In this document: piece after piece, positions 1 through 7,788 of the stretch | Layout: each line of letters starts with the position of its first letter | How positions within the stretch are numbered: the first letter of the stretch is position 1 | Assembly (NCBI RefSeq): GCF_030503435.1 | Contig: NZ_JAUKPO010000005.1 | Location: forward strand, 62,001 to 126,000 | Length of the DNA: 64,000 bases | Source: Rhodocytophaga aerolata | Lineage (GTDB): Bacteria > Bacteroidota > Bacteroidia > Cytophagales > 172606-1 | Direction: 5' to 3' | Translations under genes and position numbers: made by a program | The notes under the pieces: generated by a model | Databases searched by the model: none | What the model saw: the letters and a program-made list of their open reading frames with translations, nothing else | What the model was told of the DNA's origin: nothing

Positions 1-934
1 TATTCACGCCAATTACGCTCTGGTTCAGTCCCATGGCCCACATAGAAATAAACCCTTCTGCCCGGCCAATATATTCCACAGCCCAGTAAATATCATCTGC
101 TTTTACGCCACATATCTTGGCTGCTTCTTTAATCGTCCGCCCCATCACCATCTGGCGGTAGCTATTGAATCCTTCCGTATGGTTGGCAATAAAGTCTGCA
201 TCAATTTTATCCCGCTCAATCAGTCCGCGGCCGATGGCATTGTATAGCACGATGTCTGTACCTGGATTGATCTGAAAATGTAGGTCTGCAATGGAAGTTG
301 TCTGGGTTTTGCGGGGATCTACGACTATAATCTTTACATCTGGATTCTTGGCTTTGTGTGCTTCCAGGCGGCGGAAAATAATGGGATGGCACCAGGCAGG
401 ATTAGCCCCGGCAATCAGAAAACAATCGGCCAGTTCAATATCTTCATAGCTTATCGGAACGGAATCTTCCCCCAATGCCATTTTATAAGCCACCACTGCT
501 GAGCTCATACATAGGCGGGAATTGGTATCTATGTTATTGCTGCCAATAAATCCTTTGATCAGTTTATTAACTATATAATATTCTTCCGTGAGGCACTGAC
601 CAGATACATAGAAACCTACAGAATCTGGCCCGTGTTTGTTTATCAAAGTTTTGAAAACAGCAGCAGCTCTATCAAGACCAGTATCCCAGCTTACCCGCTG
701 CAAAGGACTGTTGCGGTTCCAACGCATTTCCGGATGCAAGAGCCTGTCGGAAGTGTCCATGGCCGTGTAATGCAGGTTCATTCCTTTAGAACACAACATA
801 CCCTGGCTTCCGGGATGCTCTGGATCACCTTCTACTTTGAGGTTGCCTTTATTATCTTTATGAACCACCATTCCACAACCTACACCGCAGTAGGAGCAGG
901 TTGTTTTATAGGTTTTTTGCTTGATTAATGACAT
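1..934 (-). CDS. nasA: Assimilatory nitrate reductase catalytic subunit (partial, C-terminus beyond window)
   Basis: This molybdopterin oxidoreductase reduces nitrate to nitrite in the cytoplasm for assimilation. I translated it directly from the minus strand, because the stop codon lies left of position 1. The protein opens MSLIKQKTYKTTCSYCGVGC, a Cys-x2-Cys-x3-Cys [4Fe-4S] motif. A fourth Cys lies in a later MLCSKG, as in the NasA/NapA/FdhF fold. About 311 residues are visible, including LIAGANPAWCHPI and VVDPRKTQT, typical of molybdopterin-guanine-dinucleotide binding. No signal peptide is seen, which favours cytoplasmic NasA over periplasmic NapA. It lies downstream of the nitrate transporter genes on the same strand but is separated from them by a 450-bp stretch holding a hairpin repeat, so it may have its own promoter. 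The assignment to nitrate rests on motifs plus neighbours. Confidence 0.92.
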   Translation of the reverse strand, partial: MSLIKQKTYKTTCSYCGVGCGMVVHKDNKGNLKVEGDPEHPGSQGMLCSKGMNLHYTAMDTSDRLLHPEMRWNRNSPLQRVSWDTGLDRAAAVFKTLINKHGPDSVGFYVSGQCLTEEYYIVNKLIKGFIGSNNIDTNSRLCMSSAVVAYKMALGEDSVPISYEDIELADCFLIAGANPAWCHPIIFRRLEAHKAKNPDVKIIVVDPRKTQTTSIADLHFQINPGTDIVLYNAIGRGLIERDKIDADFIANHTEGFNSYRQMVMGRTIKEAAKICGVKADDIYWAVEYIGRAEGFISMWAMGLNQSVIGVN

Positions 935-1044
935 AGTAAAAGTAAATGTGAGGAAACCAATTCCTTTTTATTATCCTCATTTAGAATATAGCTTAACTTA
1001 TATAAGTATAGGTTACCTACTTTATAAGTTTGTCGCTCTATCTG

Positions 1045-1338
1045 ACTTTCTTTACTTTTATTTTGCTTGCCCAAAATAAAAGTAACAAAACAAAAAGGCA
1101 GCACCAACAAAGCCTATTGTATGCTTGGATAGGCCAATCCCACAATCCTCCGGCTCGCCCACAGGCCAAAATAGGCCACACTGTTGCTGCACCACCCACC
1201 GCACTTTAGAGAACTATTCCATGCGGGTAGGCCTGGAAAAACAGCGGGGTGTGCGTATGCCATGCGCCAGGAAGCATTGTTTTTCCTAGATTTTTCTTTG
1301 TTACTTTCTTTGTAGCAATGACAAAGAAAGTAAGTGAA
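1045..1338. repeat. Hairpin-bounded interspersed repeat, copy 1
   Basis: This non-coding stretch fills the gap between nasA and the nitrate ABC ATPase. Its left end is a perfect 14-bp stem (1052-1065 with 1072-1085, 6-nt loop). Its right end is a perfect 13-bp stem (1301-1313 with 1321-1333, 7-nt loop). The right 115 bp, from about 1218 to 1335, match 55485-55601 with scattered differences, so this is a dispersed element and not a chance palindrome. Open frames inside it look like repeat translations and are not called as genes. It may be a non-autonomous mobile or REP-like element; no transposase or target duplication was found. Confidence 0.75.
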
Positions 1339-1386
1339 CGTATAGGTAAGCACTACTCTCAAAGTGAATCTCATACTAGCTATTTC

Positions 1387-2211
1387 CTACACTAACTCCA
1401 CTTTTGGACCTTTATAGAAGTCTGTGGCGTCGATTTCTACTTTGTCCATTAATAAGCTCAGCAGGCGTTCACGGATGGTTTTGTATTCAGGCATATTCAC
1501 AATGTCTTTTTTGTTTCTGGGCCTGGGCAGATGCACATCTTCTATTTCCCGGATAGTAGCTGAGGGACCATCAGTCATGACTACGATTTTATCGGAAAGG
1601 AAAATGGCTTCTTCAATATCATGCGTTACCATCACGATGGTTTTACTGCGGTTATCGAGGTTCCAGAGTTTTAACAATTCAATGTGCATAGAACCTTTTG
1701 TGAGGGCATCCAAGGCACCGAATGGTTCATCCAGTAATAGTACATCCGGGTTAATAGCAAAGGCTCTGGCAATGGCCACCCGCTGTTTCATACCACCAGA
1801 GATTTGTTTGGGTAGTTTCTCCCGGTGAGCTGATAAGCCTACCATGCGAATATATTTTTCCACAATCTCCCGTTTGTCCACTTCAGATGTAGTTTGTAAG
1901 GCAGCATCTACGGCTTGGAAGATATTTTCATACACCGATAACCAGGGAAGCAGGGAGTAATTCTGAAACACAATGCCTCTGTCCGGACCTGGACCTTTAA
2001 TAGCTTTGCCTTGTATAGTAACGGTCCCTTTTGTTGGGGTGACCATGCCGCCAATGGCATTCATGATGGTAGATTTGCCACAGCCAGAATGGCCAATGAT
2101 AGATACAATTTCTCCCTTACCTATCTCAAGGTTAATATTTTTTACAGCTATAAATTTGCCTCTGGGTGTGGAGAAGGCAATCTCCATATCTTTTATCTCT
2201 ACGTAGCTCAT
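1387..2211 (-). CDS. nrtD: Nitrate ABC transporter ATP-binding protein (NrtD-like)
   Basis: The ATPase energises nitrate/nitrite (or related anion) import on the cytoplasmic face. The 274-residue protein has Walker A GHSGCGKST at about 40-48, a Q-loop at Q83, the signature ISGGMKQR at about 137-144, and Walker B DVLLLDEP at about 156-163 followed by FGALD. This matches the nitrate/sulfonate/taurine family (NrtD, SsuB, TauB). It has no C-terminal NrtA-like domain, so it is NrtD-like and not NrtC-like. The start MSYVEIKDM is a clear ATG, 36 bp downstream of the permease stop. Substrate is inferred from NrtA, NasA and the NNP transporter nearby; sulfonate or bicarbonate are the alternatives on sequence alone. 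Confidence 0.9.
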   Translation of the reverse strand: MSYVEIKDMEIAFSTPRGKFIAVKNINLEIGKGEIVSIIGHSGCGKSTIMNAIGGMVTPTKGTVTIQGKAIKGPGPDRGIVFQNYSLLPWLSVYENIFQAVDAALQTTSEVDKREIVEKYIRMVGLSAHREKLPKQISGGMKQRVAIARAFAINPDVLLLDEPFGALDALTKGSMHIELLKLWNLDNRSKTIVMVTHDIEEAIFLSDKIVVMTDGPSATIREIEDVHLPRPRNKKDIVNMPEYKTIRERLLSLLMDKVEIDATDFYKGPKVELV

Positions 2212-2247
2212 GGGAATGACGAATGTTTAATGATGAATGACAATTGA

Positions 2248-3105
2248 CTAACTTGCATAGGAAAATCTTTTTTCCAGAAGGGTGAATAGCCTGTCTAAGA
2301 GCAATCCTACCAGACCGATGATAAGAATAGCGGAGATTACTTTTTCTAAACTCAGCGCATTCCAGCTATCCCATACAAAGAAGCCAATACCCAACCCACC
2401 AGACAGCATTTCTCCAGCTACAATTACCAGCCAGGCTACACTGATGCTTAAGCGAAGGCCCGTAATAATATGAGGCAGGCTATAGGGAATCAATATTTTG
2501 GTGATGTAGCGGCGGGTGGAGAAACCGAAAGCTTTGGCTACATTTTTATGATCATCAGGAATGGAACCCACACCAAAAGCGGTGTTGATCAAGGTAGACC
2601 ACAGGGAGGTGATAAAGATGATGAAGATGGTAGCGGTACCGGCAGACTGAAATACGGCTAATCCGATGGGAAACCAGGCAAGCGGAGATACTGGCTTTAA
2701 TATTTGTACTATCGGATAAAAGAGTTTCTTACAAAAAGCATTAGCCCCCATCACAATGCCAACCGGAATAGCTACCAATGAGCCCAATCCAAAACCTAAA
2801 AATACTTTTCCTAGTGAACTGAAAAGCTGCAAAGCAATACCTTTGTCATTGGGTCCATAATCATAAAAAGGATCTTTGAGCATTTCCCAAAGTACAGACA
2901 AGGTAGCATAAGGCCCAGGCAAGGCATCAGTGGTAATTTTACTGATGATGTACCAAATGAGGAGCAGTATACCAAATCCGCCTAAAGTAAAGGCAGAAGA
3001 TTGGCCGAAAGCTGTTAGCTTTTTTACCAGGTTATTATCCCAAATCCGGGTGGCAACTTCCGAAGATTCTAATTCTATATCCGTTGCAATTGTTTGACTT
3101 TTCAT
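2248..3105 (-). CDS. nrtB: Nitrate ABC transporter permease (NrtB-like)
   Basis: This inner-membrane permease is the partner of the ATPase that follows it. It is a BPD_transp_1 protein of about 285 residues with several hydrophobic segments, including one near the N-terminus (about residues 35-55). The EAA-type loop near GSIPDDHKNVAKAFGFS is the docking site for the ATPase in this family. The frame is open back to a TTG at 3144, but I chose the ATG at 3105 (MKSQTIATDIE), which avoids a non-ATG start and gives a normal family length. It lies between the NrtA-like lipoprotein gene and the ATPase gene in one orientation. Nitrate specificity is inferred from context. Confidence 0.88.
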   Translation of the reverse strand: MKSQTIATDIELESSEVATRIWDNNLVKKLTAFGQSSAFTLGGFGILLLIWYIISKITTDALPGPYATLSVLWEMLKDPFYDYGPNDKGIALQLFSSLGKVFLGFGLGSLVAIPVGIVMGANAFCKKLFYPIVQILKPVSPLAWFPIGLAVFQSAGTATIFIIFITSLWSTLINTAFGVGSIPDDHKNVAKAFGFSTRRYITKILIPYSLPHIITGLRLSISVAWLVIVAGEMLSGGLGIGFFVWDSWNALSLEKVISAILIIGLVGLLLDRLFTLLEKRFSYAS

Positions 3106-3174
3106 GGCTAGAAGGTTTCTTATTAATGAATTAATATTATTCAAAGATTTGTGTATCAGTATTAAAAGCAGTTC

Positions 3175-3309
3175 TTACCGGAAACTTTTGTCCTCCAGGG
3201 CCGGACAGGCCCCGCCTTCCCAACACCGCTGTATACAATCCGCACAAACCTGCTCCCCATACCAAAGATTGTATAAGGCGGCTTTTGCGAAGGCTGTTAT
3301 CAGAAACAA
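3175..3309 (-). CDS. Possible small cysteine-containing protein between nrtA and nrtB
   Basis: This 44-codon frame begins with TTG and fills much of the 200-bp gap between nrtA and nrtB on the same strand. The translation carries four cysteines in about 17 residues (VCADCIQRCWEGGACPALE), spaced Cys-x2-Cys-x3-Cys-x5-Cys, resembling a small metal site. There is no ATG and no convincing ribosome-binding site, and I do not recognise a family. An inverted repeat (TATACAATC at about 3232 and GATTGTATA at about 3267) lies inside it, so the segment could instead be a structured intercistronic RNA. Confidence 0.3.
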   Translation of the reverse strand: MFLITAFAKAALYNLWYGEQVCADCIQRCWEGGACPALEDKSFR

Positions 3310-3344
3310 GGCTTAAGATGAAAATGGTGTATATTCATTATTCA

Positions 3345-4598
3345 TTACTTTTTAGCTAATCCGCCATCCGGATTATTTGGGTCGAAGGTAGCTTTGTCCA
3401 GGTCTATGGTGAATGGCTGCATATCATCTTCCGGAAGGACAATACCCATTTCTTTAGCTACTTCCGCATATACATCCTGCAAAATGAGTTTGTCTGCTAC
3501 CTCTTTATAATTGGGAGCTTGTTTCAAATAATTGAAGCGTACATATTGATTCAGGTACCAGATGCCATGCGCTTTGCGTGGGTAGTTCACCATTCCTTTA
3601 TTGTGATACAACATATAATCGTCTGTATACGTGTGGGTACCATAGTCGCAACCCAGATCATAATTTCCCATCAGGCGGGCTTCAATTTCTTTAGCTGGCG
3701 CATTTACATACGAAGGTCTGCCGATGATTTCGGCTGCTTCAGCCCGGTTCTTCATGTCATCCAGCCACATAGAGCCTTCCAGTACAGCTTTCATTACTTT
3801 TTTCATGTCTTCCCGGCGGGTTCCGCTAAATTCTTTGTTCACCACCAAAGCTTTCTCCGGATGGTTTTTCCAGATGTCTTGCGAAGAAACATGGGTAAAG
3901 CCAATGCCTTGTTTTACTGCTACCTGGTTCCAGGGTTCGCCTACACAAAATCCATCCATGTTACCCACTTTCATGTTGGCTACCATTTGTGGCGGAGGAA
4001 TGGTAATAATTTTTACTTTATTCTGATCAACACCGGAAGCAGCCAGCCAGTATCGCAACCAGATATCATGTGTACCGCCAGGAAAAGTCATGGCGAAGGT
4101 GGGTTCCTTTTTCGTTTTCATCTTTTCTACAGCCGCCGCTACACCATCGGTTTTTTGAAAAGGAACATCTCCGCAAAAGTCTTTAGAAAGGGTAATGGCC
4201 TGTCCGTTGTTGTTCAGAATCATGGCAATGTGCATTTCGGAACCAGCTTTTCCGCCCACGCCAGTGTAGACAGAGAAAGGCATTCCGAATAAGCAATGGG
4301 CTCCATCGAGTTCACCGGTTAAAATTTTATCACGGACATTGGCCCAGGAAGCTTCTTTAGAGATTTCTACCTCTAAGCCGTATTTCTTGAAAAATCCTTT
4401 TTCGTGGGCAATTACTAAAGGAGCACAATCGGTTAGTGGAATAATGCCTAAAGTAATTTTTTTAGAAGCGGTGGCAGTTGTTTCTTCCGCAGAAGATGTA
4501 TCATTGTCCGTAGCTGAACTATTGCTACAGGAGGTAGAGATGTGCAGCAACATCAGCACCAACCATAAGGTAAATAAAGATGAATATATGCGTTTCAT
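3345..4598 (-). CDS. nrtA: Nitrate-binding lipoprotein, NrtA/CmpA family
   Basis: This is the solute-binding protein of the ABC importer. The 417-residue protein starts with a lipoprotein signal peptide ending LHISTSC, with the lipidated Cys at about 24. A Ser/Thr/Ala-rich linker follows, then LGIIPLTDCAPLVIAHEKGFF, the characteristic opening of the NrtA/CmpA/TauA-like fold. The motifs FAMTFPGGTHDIWLRYWLA and DGFCVGEPWNQ are typical of NrtA and CmpA. In the known homologues the first binds the anion. In Gram-negative cells the lipid anchor would hold it at the periplasmic membrane face. NrtA (nitrate) and CmpA (bicarbonate) are close relatives; the nitrate neighbourhood decides the call. Confidence 0.9.
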   Translation of the reverse strand: MKRIYSSLFTLWLVLMLLHISTSCSNSSATDNDTSSAEETTATASKKITLGIIPLTDCAPLVIAHEKGFFKKYGLEVEISKEASWANVRDKILTGELDGAHCLFGMPFSVYTGVGGKAGSEMHIAMILNNNGQAITLSKDFCGDVPFQKTDGVAAAVEKMKTKKEPTFAMTFPGGTHDIWLRYWLAASGVDQNKVKIITIPPPQMVANMKVGNMDGFCVGEPWNQVAVKQGIGFTHVSSQDIWKNHPEKALVVNKEFSGTRREDMKKVMKAVLEGSMWLDDMKNRAEAAEIIGRPSYVNAPAKEIEARLMGNYDLGCDYGTHTYTDDYMLYHNKGMVNYPRKAHGIWYLNQYVRFNYLKQAPNYKEVADKLILQDVYAEVAKEMGIVLPEDDMQPFTIDLDKATFDPNNPDGGLAKK

Positions 4599-4662
4599 AA
4601 GTATCTGAGTAGAAGAAAGGTTAATTGAACTAATTGCTTATCTGGATAAAGAAACACCCGTA

Positions 4663-6027
4663 TTACTTACTGAAGAAATCCGGTTTGATATTGATCATCA
4701 GGTATGCCCAGTTGGCTTGTAAACCGGCATTGTTTACATTTTTTACTCCGGAAGAAGCAAGGGTTGGCGTAGCAAAGAAACTGGAGTAGCCACCTTCAAT
4801 AGTGATGATTTTAGTCAGGCTATATGTAGCCGTAAAGTCTAGTTCTGTCCCAAAATTCCGGTCTAGCTCTACTCCATCGCCGCCGGTTACTTTATTTGAA
4901 GACGTAAACTGGTGTGCATCTAAGGATAGCAGTAATTTAGAACTAGCTTTGTAGCGGCTTCTGAGGTAGTAGTCTACCAGGCCATTTTTCCCAAAGCCAT
5001 CCGCTACATAGAAATAATCCATGGTTCCCCAGAATTTATGCGGTGTGCCATATAACGGATCAAACTGGCGGTTGGTGTTGCCGGTAGCCGAGCCACTGTT
5101 TCCGGATGTAAAATCAATTCCCGGACCTATGTTTAAGTTTTTACTTACCGGGTATAAGGTGTAGGCCGATAGCAGATACGCATTCATGTTTTTTCCATCT
5201 TTGTCTTTACCTCCCTGGTAATAAGCACTGGCCGTCAGGCTTATTTTCTTTAATGCCGTTGTGGAAAGATAGGCACCTGTGGTAAAGCGGCTCCATACTC
5301 CCCTGTCATATACTTTAGTAGCTTCTTCCATGTGATATTTATTGAAATCATCTTTCAGGAAAAGGAAAGAAGCATTCCCAGTCTGGAGTTTGCGGCCCAG
5401 ATACAAAAACTGCATGGATTTATATAAGGCACCGATGCCATTAGTACCGGCCGCATAGCCTGATGGAGTTCCGTTGTAGACACCTCCTGATTTTAATTCG
5501 CGGTTCTGGTTAAAAGCCACACCCAGGTGTGCCATCCAACCGTGATCTTCCAGTTTCAGTAAAGCCAGATCGTGCCGTCTTCCTTGCTGCAACCAATCCA
5601 GGTTTCCCAGTAAGCGTACATCGTCATACACCAGTTCCTGCCGGCCAATTTTTAAAGAAAGATTTTCCAGAGCGGCACTGGTATCTAGTAACATAATTTC
5701 TCCCCAGGCTTCGTGGATTAGTAGTCCATCGTTGGCGTCTACGGTAGTGCGGTTGATAGAAGAGGCATCCTGGCCCCATACCCGTACATCCTGCACAGCG
5801 GTAAATAATTTAAAGCGGTGGCCGGTGTAGCCAAAATTGAGCCGGGTGCGCTGCGAAGTGAAAAAAGCAGGAACTGCCTTCTTCCCTGATAGGGTTCCCT
5901 GACCATCGCGGAGTTCTGAGCGGGTGCGGAGCTGCCCTGTTAGCGAGAACTGTGCCTGTACAGAACTACAACACAGTAACAGGAATACTAGCCCAACCAA
6001 AAGTTGGCTATGTAACTTTTTTTGCAT
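4663..6027 (-). CDS. Alginate-export-family outer-membrane porin
   Basis: The 454-residue protein has a cleavable signal peptide (VFLLLCCSSVQAQ) followed by a beta-barrel pattern with alternating aromatic and polar residues. Motifs such as GQLRTRSELRDG, SQRTRLNFGY, AVQDVRVWGQ, IGRQELVYDD and LDWLQQGRRHD are characteristic of the Alginate_exp (AlgE-like) family, which forms narrow anion-conducting channels. The last residues end in Phe-Ser-Lys, not the usual terminal Phe. It sits between two nitrate transport systems in the same orientation, 64 bp upstream of nrtA. A role as the outer-membrane entry for nitrate/nitrite is therefore a reasonable inference; no alginate genes are present. Confidence 0.82.
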   Translation of the reverse strand: MQKKLHSQLLVGLVFLLLCCSSVQAQFSLTGQLRTRSELRDGQGTLSGKKAVPAFFTSQRTRLNFGYTGHRFKLFTAVQDVRVWGQDASSINRTTVDANDGLLIHEAWGEIMLLDTSAALENLSLKIGRQELVYDDVRLLGNLDWLQQGRRHDLALLKLEDHGWMAHLGVAFNQNRELKSGGVYNGTPSGYAAGTNGIGALYKSMQFLYLGRKLQTGNASFLFLKDDFNKYHMEEATKVYDRGVWSRFTTGAYLSTTALKKISLTASAYYQGGKDKDGKNMNAYLLSAYTLYPVSKNLNIGPGIDFTSGNSGSATGNTNRQFDPLYGTPHKFWGTMDYFYVADGFGKNGLVDYYLRSRYKASSKLLLSLDAHQFTSSNKVTGGDGVELDRNFGTELDFTATYSLTKIITIEGGYSSFFATPTLASSGVKNVNNAGLQANWAYLMINIKPDFFSK

Positions 6028-6081
6028 ACGTTTGTACTGTTTTAAGTTAGTAATAATTTAAAATGATCAATTAAACATTGG

Positions 6082-6110
6082 CCCTGAAGGATTGGCAGAT
6101 CTTTTCAGGG
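6082..6110. other. Hairpin between the NNP transporter and porin genes
   Basis: A 7-bp GC-containing stem (6082-6088 with 6104-6110) lies in the intercistronic gap. The T-run follows it on the plus strand only, so it resembles a plus-strand terminator although no plus-strand gene ends here. For the minus-strand operon it may act as an RNA processing or attenuation structure. Confidence 0.35.
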
Positions 6111-6124
6111 TTTTTCTTTATAAA

Positions 6125-7483
6125 TTATTTAGATCTTTCAACAGTGGATTTGCCTGCTAATACCGGTTGCAGTGCAGGTTCTGCAGATTCGGCAGGGTTT
6201 GTATTAAATACCGGGAGCATAGCCAGCAGAGAAATAAAGGCTGTAACAGCTACCGCAATTCCGATAATAAATAAGCCATCGCGGTAAGAAACATCCTCTG
6301 CTTTAAATAAGAAGCCTGCCAGTACAGCTCCCACATTCCCCCCGGCCCCCACAATACCAGACACAGCTCCCAACGCTTTTTTATTAATAAACGGCACCAC
6401 CGCATAGGTAGCACCATTCGACATTTTCACAAACAAGGCAAACCCCAGCATGGCGGCAATGGCAAATGGCAGGTAGGTCATGGTGGAGAAGAGCATGATG
6501 CCTAAACCTTCCAGCAACAGGAATATACCCAGTATTATCACCCGTCCTTTGAAACCTGACTTTTTGCTAATTTTATCGCTGAACATCCCACCCAGAGCAC
6601 GGGCAAACAGGTTCATAAACCCAAACAACCCGGCAATAAGTCCCGCTTCTTTAATGCCTAACTGGAAGTTATCTATAAAGTATAAGGCCGCAATATTATC
6701 AATGGTAATTTCGATGCCGAAACAAGCACCATAAGCCAGAAACAACACCCATACCCGGTGGTCGCGGCAAGCACGCCAGAAACTGCCTTCGGCATCGCCT
6801 GCTTTGGCTTTATACGCCGGGTCCGTTTTACGCAGGTCAGCAATGTTTCCTTCCGGGGTATCCTGGGTGCAGAAATAATAGACAAAAGCCATCATCAGTA
6901 GCCCAAGTCCCGGAATGACCATACTTAAGCGCCAGGCTTCTGAACTCGTATAGCCGGCTCCTACAAAAGCGGCAAAAATCAGCGGCATTACCATTTGTGT
7001 AACCCCGCCGCCCAGGTTTCCCCAACCGGCCGTAGTGGCATTAGCCGTGCCTACAATGTTTGGGGCAAACATCACCGACGTGTGGTACTGCGTAATCACA
7101 AAGGAAGCTCCAATTACCCCAATTGCCAGGCGGAATAATAAAAAGCTTTCATAACTGTTGCTGAATCCAATACACATCACCGGAATGGCACCAAACGCCA
7201 GCATAATCGTATAGGTAATGCGGGGACCTATTTTATCGCAAAGCCAGCCTACAAACAGGCGGGCAAATATGGTAATAGAAACAGAGGCAATAACAATATT
7301 TCCTATTTGAGATTTGGTCAGGTGAAGCTCTTCCCGGACAACGGCCATTAGCGGAGCAATACCGAACCACCCGAAGAAGCAGATAAAAAAGGTGAGCCAG
7401 GTAATATGAAAGGCCCGCATGCTGGGTGTAGACAGGTTAAACAGATTAATACTTTCGGCTTTTTTAAAGGCAGCTTTTTTCAT
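6125..7483 (-). CDS. narK: Nitrate/nitrite transporter, MFS NNP family (NarK/NrtP-like)
   Basis: This is a 12-helix major-facilitator protein of 452 residues in the inner membrane that imports nitrate and/or exchanges nitrite. Both glycine-rich nitrate signatures of the NNP family are visible: GWGNLGGGVTQMVMP in the fifth helix region and GIVGAGGNVGAVLAG in the eleventh helix region. The loop WLCDKIGPR matches the MFS motif between helices 2 and 3. It is the first gene of the minus-strand nitrate run and faces an AT-rich divergent promoter region. The cell thus has both a secondary and an ABC transporter for the same ion. Confidence 0.93.
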   Translation of the reverse strand: MKKAAFKKAESINLFNLSTPSMRAFHITWLTFFICFFGWFGIAPLMAVVREELHLTKSQIGNIVIASVSITIFARLFVGWLCDKIGPRITYTIMLAFGAIPVMCIGFSNSYESFLLFRLAIGVIGASFVITQYHTSVMFAPNIVGTANATTAGWGNLGGGVTQMVMPLIFAAFVGAGYTSSEAWRLSMVIPGLGLLMMAFVYYFCTQDTPEGNIADLRKTDPAYKAKAGDAEGSFWRACRDHRVWVLFLAYGACFGIEITIDNIAALYFIDNFQLGIKEAGLIAGLFGFMNLFARALGGMFSDKISKKSGFKGRVIILGIFLLLEGLGIMLFSTMTYLPFAIAAMLGFALFVKMSNGATYAVVPFINKKALGAVSGIVGAGGNVGAVLAGFLFKAEDVSYRDGLFIIGIAVAVTAFISLLAMLPVFNTNPAESAEPALQPVLAGKSTVERSK

Positions 7484-7788
7484 GAACTATGCGATGGTTA
7501 AAGGGTAAATTTCAGGAATAAGTGTATATGTGGATAAAGGCGGTTCAGCGAAATAGTATAAATTACCATACAAACTAATTTTAAGAACAGTGCCCATAAA
7601 TTTTAACCCTATTTTTGAGTAATTATACTTAAGATGAAAATAAGTACCTAAAATTTTAACCTAAATTTTTAAATAATATGTAATTTTCTTTAAAATGCGT
7701 TATAAAATATAGGTATAATTCAAATTAGTAATATTTTATTCTAAATCGTGTATACTAAAAAATAGATAATTCTCTATATACTTGCACT
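7484..7788. promoter_or_regulatory. Divergent AT-rich regulatory region with repeated TTTTAACC motif
   Basis: This 305-bp gap separates the divergent narK-like gene and the TrpD2-like gene and has no coding frame. Two similar blocks, 7596-7616 and 7649-7673, both contain AAATTTTAACC followed by an A/T-rich half. The TTTTAACC cores are 53 bp apart, about five helical turns. A related block, 11165-11187, lies upstream of nirB. They are candidate operators for a nitrogen-responsive regulator, by inference only. Confidence 0.4.

Noticed and set aside
1114-1374. An 86-codon minus-strand frame in the nasA upstream gap
   Set aside because: It is contained in the hairpin repeat, and the same frame type appears in the second copy, which is characteristic of spurious repeat ORFs.
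3519-4292. A 257-codon plus-strand frame
   Set aside because: It is antisense to the NrtA-like gene, which has a clear signal peptide and family motifs; the translation is His- and Phe-rich without domain character.
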